A DNA stretch of 5,768 bases, from assembly GCA_023421635.1 (NCBI GenBank), contig JAEZSU010000337.1, positions 1-5,768 on the forward strand, read 5' to 3'. The notes under the pieces were generated by a model, which was given only the letters and a program-made list of their open reading frames with translations, was not told the DNA's origin and ran no database searches. Position numbers and translations under genes: made by a program. The stretch is from Actinomycetes bacterium. GTDB taxonomy: Bacteria > Actinomycetota > Actinomycetes > Actinomycetales > Microbacteriaceae. Of this stretch, positions 1 to 5,399 are shown in pieces. Every line of letters starts with the position of its first letter. The stretch's first letter is position 1.

Positions 1-1507
1 AGTGGCCGACGAGGTGCCCTTCGACGTCGTCGGCGGGCTTGCGGATGAGGAACGCGCCGAGGATGGTCGGGATCGCGACGATCGCCGCGAACAGGAACGA
101 TCCGCGCGCACCGGCGGCCCACGCCGCGGCGTCGGACGCCCCGGCCAGCTCCGCCGCCACATAGCCGGCGTTCACGATCGTGATCATCACGGCGATGCCG
201 GCGGCGCCCGCCACCTGCTGCACCGTGCTCACGACGGCCGAACCGTGCGAGTTCAGGTGCGGGGGGAGCGCCCCGAGGGACGCGGTGAACAGCGGAGTGA
301 ACGACATCGCGAGACCGAGCGAGAGCAGGGTCTGCACGATCAGCAGCTCCCAGATCGGGGTGGTCTCGGTGAGCGACGTGAACAGCCACAGCAGCGCCAC
401 GCTGAGGATCGAACCGGGCACCAGCAGCACCCGGGTGCCCCATCGGTCGTAGATGCGGCCGATGAGCGGGCCCGCGAAGCCCATCGCGAGCGAACCCGGC
501 AACACGACCAGGCCCGCCTCCAGCGCCGTCATGCCGGCTGCGTTCTGCATGTACAGCGGCAGCACGGTGATCGTGCCGAAGAACGCGAGCGAGAGCACCG
601 CGAAGTGGGCGACCGACAACGAGAAGTTGCCGGAGCGGAACACCCGCATGTCCAGCAGGGCGCGGTCGTCCCGCTGCAGCAGCAGCTGACGCCACACGAA
701 GAGCGCCAGCGCGAGCACGCCGACCGACAGCGACACGACGAGGGTCGTGGTCGCCATGGCCTCCGCGCCCGCGTCGTGGGCGCCGGCCACCGTCTCGGCG
801 CCGCCGATCCGGCTCAGCCCGAACACGAGGCCGCCGAAGCCGAACGCGGAGAGGATCACCGAAGCCACGTCGATGCGCACGCGCTTCTGCTCCCCGACGT
901 TGTGGATCCACCGGCCGCCGACGAACAGCGCGATGAGCGCGAACGGCAGCACGATGCCGAAGATCCAGCGCCAGCCGAGGGTGTCGAGCACGAACCCCGA
1001 CATGGTGGGGCCGATGGCGGGCGCGAGCGCCATGACGATGCTCACGCGGCCCATCATCCGTCCGCGCTCCTGCGGCGCGACGACCGACATGATCGTGGTC
1101 ATCAGCAGCGGCATCATGATCGCCGTGCCTGCGGCCTGCACGACGCGTGCGCCGACGAGCATCTCGAACCCGGGGGAGAGGAGGGCGATCAGGGTGCCGG
1201 TGGAGAACAGGGTCATCGCGGCGATGAACACCGCCCTGGTGCCGAAGCGCTGCAGCAGGAAGCCGGTGATCGGGATGACGACGGCCATGGTCAGCATGAA
1301 CGCGGTGGTCAGCCACTGCGCCGCGACCGCGGTGATGTCCAGGTCGGTGATGAGGTGCGGGATCGCGACACCCATGGTCGTCTCGTTGAGGATCGCGACG
1401 AACGCGGCGCCGAGCAGCAGCCAGATCACCCGGTTGTCGTTCTTCGGCAGCGGGGTCGAACCGGTCGTCGTGGGCACGGACCCGGTCACAGGGGCGGCGT
1501 CAGGCAT
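1..1507 (-). CDS. MFS multidrug efflux transporter, DHA2 family (LmrB/EmrB-like), 3' end cut by window edge
   Basis: This is a secondary transporter of the major facilitator superfamily, probably a 14-helix drug/H+ antiporter of the inner membrane. It reads open from ATG at 1507 for 502 codons to the left edge. The first 25 or so residues are a Thr/Pro-rich cytoplasmic tail, followed by dense hydrophobic segments. Visible family signatures are LNETTMGVAIP in the first helix (about 40-50, the position of the DHA2 motif D; the LNET form resembles the LmrB branch), motif A as GFLLQRFGTR (about 82-91), an Arg in GARVVQAAGTA (about 119-129), motif C as APAIGPTMSG followed by GWRWIF (about 162-183), and a second motif A near GRIYDRWGTR (about 350-359). 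Family members are usually 480-520 residues, so only a few codons should be missing. The last visible codon is His and the next begins with T, compatible with a stop just outside. A GGAGA Shine-Dalgarno 5 nt upstream supports the start. The substrate cannot be told from sequence. No regulator gene is adjacent inside the window. Confidence 0.93.
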   Translation of the reverse strand, partial: MPDAAPVTGSVPTTTGSTPLPKNDNRVIWLLLGAAFVAILNETTMGVAIPHLITDLDITAVAAQWLTTAFMLTMAVVIPITGFLLQRFGTRAVFIAAMTLFSTGTLIALLSPGFEMLVGARVVQAAGTAIMMPLLMTTIMSVVAPQERGRMMGRVSIVMALAPAIGPTMSGFVLDTLGWRWIFGIVLPFALIALFVGGRWIHNVGEQKRVRIDVASVILSAFGFGGLVFGLSRIGGAETVAGAHDAGAEAMATTTLVVSLSVGVLALALFVWRQLLLQRDDRALLDMRVFRSGNFSLSVAHFAVLSLAFFGTITVLPLYMQNAAGMTALEAGLVVLPGSLAMGFAGPLIGRIYDRWGTRVLLVPGSILSVALLWLFTSLTETTPIWELLIVQTLLSLGLAMSFTPLFTASLGALPPHLNSHGSAVVSTVQQVAGAAGIAVMITIVNAGYVAAELAGASDAAAWAAGARGSFLFAAIVAIPTILGAFLIRKPADDVEGHLVGH

Positions 1508-1512
1508 CGGCG

Positions 1513-1517
1513 TCTCC
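1513..1517 (-). promoter_or_regulatory. Shine-Dalgarno of the MFS transporter
   Basis: On the minus strand GGAGA lies 5 nt before the ATG at 1507. It is the only clear ribosome binding site in the window, and it fixes the transporter start. The other visible starts lack one. Confidence 0.7.
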
Positions 1518-1557
1518 AAGGAAGCGGGGGTGGGTGCGCCGGAACCGGCGACTCACC

Positions 1558-1563
1558 AGCCTA
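1558..1563 (-). promoter_or_regulatory. Candidate -10 box (TAGGCT) for the MFS transporter
   Basis: The minus-strand hexamer TAGGCT fits the actinobacterial TANNNT -10 pattern. A transcript starting about 7 nt downstream would carry a leader of roughly 40-45 nt containing the GGAGA site, so this would be an ordinary leadered promoter. I see no recognisable -35 box. It lies in the 115-bp divergent gap shared with the DUF1345 gene, so a regulator binding here could affect both. Confidence 0.4.
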
Positions 1564-1610
1564 ACGGCCACCATCGACGCCGCATTCCCGATCCGCGGGT
1601 GCGACTCTGC

Positions 1611-1616
1611 GATCAT
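1611..1616 (+). promoter_or_regulatory. Weak candidate leaderless -10 (GATCAT) for the DUF1345 gene
   Basis: GATCAT ends 6 nt before the ATG at 1623. It keeps the two most conserved -10 bases (A at position 2, T at position 6) but has G in place of the first T. The spacing matches the better hexamers ahead of the other genes here. No Shine-Dalgarno is visible before this ATG, which suits a leaderless transcript, but the match is weak. Confidence 0.25.
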
Positions 1617-1622
1617 TCGAGC

Positions 1623-2261
1623 ATGAGCGATCGATTCGGGCCCTCGCCCGTTCTCGTGCGGAGTGTGACGGCACTCGTCCTCGGTGCCGCGGCGGCGGCC
1701 CTCGTCATCCCGGTCCTCGGCGTCCCGGCCGGCCTGTTGTCAGGGTGGACCGTGTTCTCGGCGGTCGAGGTGACCTGGGTGATGGTGCGGATCTGGCCGC
1801 TGGATGCGGCACAGACCCGCGCCCACGCACTCCGCGAGGACCCGGGGCGTTCCACCGCGCGATTCGTCGCACTCATCGGCTCGCTCGCCAGCCTCGGCGG
1901 CATCGCCCTCGTGCTGCTGCAGAGCGAGGATATCCGCCGCGTCGAGTCCGTCGTGCTGGCAGCCGTCGCGGTTGCGGGTGCCGCCGCATCCTGGGCCATC
2001 ATCCAGGTCGACTTCCTGCTGCGCCTCGCCGCGCAGTACTACGCCGACCCGGTCGGGGGCGTCGACTTCGCGGGCACCGAGGAGCCGCGGTACAGCGACT
2101 TCGCCTACATCGCCTTCACGGTCGGCATCACCTACGGCGTCACCGACACGACCGTCGACCGCAACGAGGTGCGTCGGATGGTGGTGGGGCAGTCCCTGCT
2201 CGCCTACCTCTTCGGGGCGGTGATCCTCGCCACCATCATCAGCCTCGTGACGGGCCTCTGA
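1623..2261 (+). CDS. DUF1345 family integral membrane protein
   Basis: A complete 212-residue membrane protein of the DUF1345 family (function unknown). Hydrophobic segments fall at about 11-30, 37-58, 78-99, 108-129, 157-175 and 190-210. The family pattern is clear: a Trp-rich second helix followed by a cytoplasmic stretch ending REDPGRS (about 71-77), then QYYADPVGGVDFAG (about 138-151), then YSDFAYIAFTVGITYGVTDT (about 157-176), then a short polar stretch with RR and a last helix. In known members this central block reads close to YxDFxYxAFTxGMTFQVSDT, so the match is good, although the usual Q before VSDT is G here. The ATG at 1623 is chosen because the upstream in-frame sequence is the antisense of the MFS gene and the domain starts soon after. 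It is divergent from the MFS gene and convergent with the small acidic gene, 18 nt stop to stop. No enzymatic role can be assigned. Confidence 0.9.
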   Translation: MSDRFGPSPVLVRSVTALVLGAAAAALVIPVLGVPAGLLSGWTVFSAVEVTWVMVRIWPLDAAQTRAHALREDPGRSTARFVALIGSLASLGGIALVLLQSEDIRRVESVVLAAVAVAGAAASWAIIQVDFLLRLAAQYYADPVGGVDFAGTEEPRYSDFAYIAFTVGITYGVTDTTVDRNEVRRMVVGQSLLAYLFGAVILATIISLVTGL

Positions 2262-2272
2262 CGCTCAGGCCC
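2252..2272. terminator. Inverted repeat over the DUF1345 stop codon, possible terminator
   Basis: GGGCCT (2252-2257) and AGGCCC (2267-2272) form a perfect 6-bp stem around a 9-nt loop that contains the TGA stop of the DUF1345 gene. It sits between two convergent genes, where a bidirectional terminator would be useful. There is no T-tract on either side, so a classical intrinsic terminator is not shown; U-tract-poor hairpins have been proposed for actinobacteria. A 6-bp GC-rich repeat can arise by chance in this composition. Confidence 0.3.
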
Positions 2273-2279
2273 CCGCCGC

Positions 2280-2465
2280 TCAGCCGGCGTCCGGACGGGG
2301 TTCGTCCTCGTCCCAGTCCTCGGAGCCGATGGCGTCGGTCGGCTCCGGCTCGCTGATGCCGCGGAACACGATCTCGTCGGGGGTGATGAGGTCGTCCACG
2401 TTCTGCTTCTTCAGGTCCTCGAGGGCGTCGTTGCGAAGCGGCTCGGGCGTGTCGGAGGTGCTCAT
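2280..2465 (-). CDS. Small acidic protein of unknown function (61 aa)
   Basis: I do not recognise a named family. The product has 61 residues with 19 Asp/Glu against 5 Lys/Arg, a net charge near -14, and no membrane segment, signal peptide or cysteine. The N-terminal half has a helix-prone stretch, NDALEDLKKQNVDDL (about 11-25), followed by ITPDEIVFRGI (about 26-36). The C-terminal third is a Pro/Asp/Glu-rich tail that is probably disordered. Three points support it as real: it has its own ATG with TAGGGT ending 6 nt upstream, it exactly fills the gap between two convincing genes without overlapping either, and its middle has the look of a short folded element rather than antisense noise. It ends 18 nt from the DUF1345 stop and is divergent from the ABC transporter. 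It is probably a cytoplasmic accessory or partner protein; any link to the ABC exporter is a guess. Confidence 0.72.
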   Translation of the reverse strand: MSTSDTPEPLRNDALEDLKKQNVDDLITPDEIVFRGISEPEPTDAIGSEDWDEDEPRPDAG

Positions 2466-2471
2466 GACGAC

Positions 2472-2477
2472 ACCCTA
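2472..2477 (-). promoter_or_regulatory. Leaderless -10 box (TAGGGT) of the small acidic gene
   Basis: On the minus strand TAGGGT ends 6 nt before the ATG at 2465. This is the spacing at which transcription would begin at or next to the start codon, giving a leaderless mRNA. There is no Shine-Dalgarno in the short space. No -35 box is recognisable. Confidence 0.55.
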
Positions 2478-2517
2478 ACGCCGGGCTCGCAGCGGCGCCG
2501 GGGGTCTTGCGCGCACC

Positions 2518-2523
2518 TAGGCT
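2518..2523 (+). promoter_or_regulatory. Leaderless -10 box (TAGGCT) of the ABC exporter gene
   Basis: TAGGCT ends 7 nt before the ATG at 2531. This fits leaderless initiation at that ATG and favours it over the in-frame ATG two codons later (2537) and over an in-frame TTG at 2507, which lies upstream of the hexamer and would not be transcribed. It is back to back with the -10 box of the small acidic gene, about 40 bp apart. Confidence 0.55.
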
Positions 2524-2530
2524 GAGGCGC

Positions 2531-4435
2531 ATGAGCATGAGCGGACCTCCCACGCAGGCGGCCACGTTCCGCGGCGTGAACATCGAGGCGCAGCGCCGTG
2601 CGAACGCCCAGGCGCCGCGCATCCCGGATCTCGGCCGTCGCGTCCGGCGACTCTTCCAGCCCTACCGAGGCCGGCTCGCGATCACCGCGATCCTCGTCGT
2701 CGCCGGGGCGGGGATCGCCGTCATCCCGCCGCTCATCGTGCAGCGCGTGTTCGACGACGCGCTGTTCCCCACGGACGGCGGCGGCGTCGACCTGGGCCTG
2801 CTCGCCCGCCTGGTGGCCCTCATGATCGGCCTGTTCCTGCTCTCGGCCGCCGTCAACGTGCTGCAGACCTGGCTCACCTCCACGGTCGGCAACCGGGTCA
2901 CCGGCGACCTGCGCGTGCGCCTGTTCGACCACCTGCAGGCGATGGAGCTCGGTTTCTTCGCCCGCACGCGCACCGGCGTCATCCAGTCCCGGCTGCAGAA
3001 CGACGTCGGTGCGGTCTCCGACGTCCTCACCAACACCGTCACCAGCATCCTCGGCAACAGCGTCACCGTGCTCGCCTCGCTCGTGGCGATGGTCATCATC
3101 GACTGGCGGCTCACGCTCATCGCCGTGTTCCTCATGCCGATCCTCGCGGTCGTGCAGCGACGGGTCGGGCAGGTGCGCGCCCGGATCGCCGGGCAGACGC
3201 AGGAATCGCTGTCCGAGCTCAGCGCGATCACCCAGGAGAGCCTGAGCGTGTCCGGGATCCTCCTCGCGAAGTCGTTCAACCGTCAGGCCGACGAGTCGGA
3301 GCGGTACCGGGCCGAGAACCGCAACCAGGTCGTCCTGCAGGTGCGCCGCGCGATGAGCGGCCAGGGATTCTTCGCCGTGGTCGGCGTACTGATGGCATCC
3401 GTCCCCGCCGTGATCTACCTGGTCTCCGGCTGGCTCATGACCGGCGGCGCCGACGCGATCACTGCCGGCACGATCGTCGCATTCACGACAGTGCAGGCGC
3501 GCCTGCTGATGCCGCTCATGGGGCTCATGCGAGTCGCCCTCGACCTGCAGACCTCGTCCGCCGTGTTCGCCCGTATCTTCGAGTACCTCGACCTGCAGCC
3601 CGCGATCGTCGACAGGCCGGGTGCGAAGACGGTGGCCGAGGCGCCCGGCCCGCTCGGGCAGGTCGAGTTCCGCGAGGTCGGCTTCCGCTACCCGAACGCC
3701 TCGGAGCTCCTCCCCGCCACGCTCACCGACATCTCGTTCACGGCGGAACCCGGGCAGCACGTCGCCTTCGTCGGGCCGAGCGGCGCCGGCAAGACGACGA
3801 TCCTCTACCTCGCCCCCCGGCTCTACGAGGCGACGAGCGGGCAGGTGCTGTTCGCCGGCGCGGACGTGCGCGACCTCGCCGCCGGGTCGATCATCGACCA
3901 CATCGGCATCGTCACGCAGGAGACATACCTGTTCCACGCCACCATCGCCGAGAACCTGCGTTACGCGAAGCCCGACGCGACCGACGCGGAGCTGGAGGAG
4001 GTGTGCCGCGCCGCGAGCATCCACCACGTGATCGCGGGGTTCGAGCACGGCTACGACACCGTCGTCGGCGAGCGCGGCTACCGGCTCTCGGGCGGGGAGA
4101 AGCAGCGGATCGCGATCGCGAGGGTGCTGCTGAAGGACCCGCCGGTGCTGCTGCTCGACGAGGCGACCTCGGCGCTCGACACGGTCTCCGAGCGGGTCGT
4201 GCAAGAGGCGCTGGATGCGGCGGCGCGCGGCCGCACCACGATCTCGATCGCGCACCGGCTCTCGACCGTCATCGGCGCCGACGTCATCCACGTGGTCGAC
4301 GCGGGCCGCATCGTCGAGTCCGGCACCCATGCCGAGCTGCTGGCGTCCGGCGGGCTCTACGCGGACCTCGCCGCGCAGCAGCTCGCCGCATCCCGGGTCG
4401 TGGCGGACGAGGAGCGCGACCGACAGCAGTCGTGA
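2531..4435 (+). CDS. ABC exporter half-transporter, fused permease and ATPase (MsbA/BmrA type)
   Basis: A complete 634-residue type IV ABC exporter subunit that should act as a homodimer (or heterodimer) in the cytoplasmic membrane, using ATP to export a lipid, drug or peptide. A polar N-terminal extension of about 40 residues precedes the six-helix ABC_membrane domain, with helices near 50-70, 91-112, 171-190, 194-211, 279-300 and 309-330. The nucleotide-binding domain starts near 377 and has every catalytic element: Walker A GPSGAGKT (415-422), Q-loop VTQE (461-464, Q463), X-loop VVGERG just before the signature, signature LSGGE (519-523), Walker B VLLLDE (539-544, catalytic E544), D-loop SALD (547-550) and H-loop His (575). 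The length is normal for the family with a slightly long N terminus. The nearest neighbours belong to no obvious partner system and no second ABC half-transporter is adjacent, which favours a homodimer. The substrate cannot be deduced. The gene is convergent with the glycosyltransferase, only 10 nt stop to stop. Confidence 0.96.
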   Translation: MSMSGPPTQAATFRGVNIEAQRRANAQAPRIPDLGRRVRRLFQPYRGRLAITAILVVAGAGIAVIPPLIVQRVFDDALFPTDGGGVDLGLLARLVALMIGLFLLSAAVNVLQTWLTSTVGNRVTGDLRVRLFDHLQAMELGFFARTRTGVIQSRLQNDVGAVSDVLTNTVTSILGNSVTVLASLVAMVIIDWRLTLIAVFLMPILAVVQRRVGQVRARIAGQTQESLSELSAITQESLSVSGILLAKSFNRQADESERYRAENRNQVVLQVRRAMSGQGFFAVVGVLMASVPAVIYLVSGWLMTGGADAITAGTIVAFTTVQARLLMPLMGLMRVALDLQTSSAVFARIFEYLDLQPAIVDRPGAKTVAEAPGPLGQVEFREVGFRYPNASELLPATLTDISFTAEPGQHVAFVGPSGAGKTTILYLAPRLYEATSGQVLFAGADVRDLAAGSIIDHIGIVTQETYLFHATIAENLRYAKPDATDAELEEVCRAASIHHVIAGFEHGYDTVVGERGYRLSGGEKQRIAIARVLLKDPPVLLLDEATSALDTVSERVVQEALDAAARGRTTISIAHRLSTVIGADVIHVVDAGRIVESGTHAELLASGGLYADLAAQQLAASRVVADEERDRQQS

Positions 4436-4449
4436 CCCGCGGGGGTCAC
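4432..4449. terminator. Perfect inverted repeat spanning both stop codons, probable bidirectional terminator
   Basis: GTGACCC (4432-4438) and GGGTCAC (4443-4449) form a perfect 7-bp stem with the 4-nt loop GCGG. The stem contains the TGA of the ABC gene (4433-4435) and the TGA of the glycosyltransferase gene on the other strand (4446-4448). Its position, exactly between two convergent genes, suggests a hairpin that ends transcription from both sides. There is no T-tract on either strand, so efficiency as a Rho-independent terminator is uncertain. Confidence 0.5.
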
Positions 4450-5399
4450 CACAGGAGCGCCGCCGACAGGAGCGGCGGCTGCGGCACGGATGCGGCGTCC
4501 GGTCGCGACGCGAGCGCGCGCGCGAACGCCCCCACGAGGCGGCGGTACTCGGGGTCGGGGTGGGCGGCGGCGATGCCCGCGAGCCGTGGGAGGTCCATGC
4601 CGAGGATGAGGTCGACGCGGGAGGCGGCGGCGCGGGGCCGGTCCGCTGCATCCAGCACCGCCAGTCCCTCCGCCATCGCGGTCAGGCAGTCCCGGAGCAC
4701 GTCGAGCCGCTCCTCGTACTGGGTGATCGAGGTGCCCTCGGCGCGTTCGCGCCACTGCACCACCACGTCGGCGAGCACGTCGAACCTCCGGGCGCGGGTG
4801 TACATGAGCTGCGCGACCACCTGGTCTTCGTAGAAGCGGTCCTCCGGGAACCGCAGCCGATGCGCCCGCCAGAACGTGGTGCGCGACACCTTCGACCAGG
4901 CCACGATGTTCCCGGTCGCGTGCGGATGCTCGTCGAGCGTGGTGCCCACCCGAGCCGGGTCGGTGGCCGCTCGCACCCACGGCTGCACCTCGCCGGCGGC
5001 GTACCCGCCCACCCCGTCCGGCCGCAGCCGCACGTAGGCACCCGCCACGAAGTCGCTGCCGCTCGCGTCGAGGGTCGACACCATGCGCTCCAGCGCATCG
5101 GGTACCAGCACGTCGTCGGCGTCGAGGAATCCGAGGAACGGTGTGTCGACCGCATCCAGTCCGGTGTTGCGCGCCGCGCCCAGCCCGCGCCGGTGCGGGT
5201 GCTGCACGAACCGGAACCGGGGATCCGCGGCGGCCGCGTCCGCGAACAGCGCCCCGGTCTCGTCGGTGGAGCCGTCGTCGACGAGGACGGCGGTCCAGTC
5301 CGGCATGGTCTGCGCCCGGAGGGAGGCCAGCGCCTCGCGCGCGTACGGCGCGACATCGTAGCCGGGGACGATGAGCGTGACGACGGGGGAACGGCTCAC
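4446..5399 (-). CDS. Family 2 glycosyltransferase (GT-A fold)
   Basis: A complete 317-residue protein, probably a cytoplasmic or membrane-associated enzyme that transfers a sugar from a nucleotide-sugar donor. The N terminus has the GT2 Rossmann-like pattern VTLIVPGYDVAPY (about 7-19), SLRAQTMPDWTAVLVDDGST (about 26-45, with Asp41-Asp42 at the nucleotide-binding site), GLGAARNTGLDAV (about 72-84) and the metal-binding DXD-type motif FLDADD (91-96). A later YEDQ (190-193) fits the usual position of the catalytic-base acidic pair. The usual VYN of this family reads GYD here. The C-terminal third has no clear domain and no transmembrane helix. The start is GTG at 5399: the domain begins within a few residues, and the GTG overlaps the TGA of the upstream cysteine desulfurase as GTGA. 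No Shine-Dalgarno precedes it, so translation is either coupled to the upstream gene or leaderless from TACAAT at 5407-5412. Acceptor and donor sugars cannot be told; wall, teichoic-acid-like or capsule polymers are possible. Confidence 0.9.
   Translation of the reverse strand: MSRSPVVTLIVPGYDVAPYAREALASLRAQTMPDWTAVLVDDGSTDETGALFADAAAADPRFRFVQHPHRRGLGAARNTGLDAVDTPFLGFLDADDVLVPDALERMVSTLDASGSDFVAGAYVRLRPDGVGGYAAGEVQPWVRAATDPARVGTTLDEHPHATGNIVAWSKVSRTTFWRAHRLRFPEDRFYEDQVVAQLMYTRARRFDVLADVVVQWRERAEGTSITQYEERLDVLRDCLTAMAEGLAVLDAADRPRAAASRVDLILGMDLPRLAGIAAAHPDPEYRRLVGAFARALASRPDAASVPQPPLLSAALLW

Noticed and set aside
2..1564. A 520-codon open frame on the plus strand, opposite the MFS gene
   Set aside because: Its translation is Arg/Asp/Glu/His-rich low-complexity sequence with no domain or hydrophobic pattern. 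The opposite strand encodes a clear membrane transporter with family motifs, so this is a GC-driven antisense shadow.
1745..2356. Plus-strand frames overlapping the DUF1345 gene (Arg/Pro-rich)
   Set aside because: These are alternative frames of the DUF1345 gene, without hydrophobic segments or conserved blocks.
2507..2530. An upstream in-frame TTG start at 2507 for the ABC exporter
   Set aside because: It would place the start codon upstream of the TAGGCT -10 box and nothing supports it. ATG at 2531 fits the hexamer spacing.
2462..4651. A 729-codon open frame on the minus strand, opposite the ABC exporter
   Set aside because: It is longer than the real gene but has Asp/Arg/Glu/Gly/His-biased low-complexity composition and no motifs. 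The plus strand carries every ABC motif in order.
4003..4833. A plus-strand open frame across the ABC end and the glycosyltransferase
   Set aside because: It bridges two convergent genes, is Arg-rich, and has no recognisable features. It is a composition artefact.
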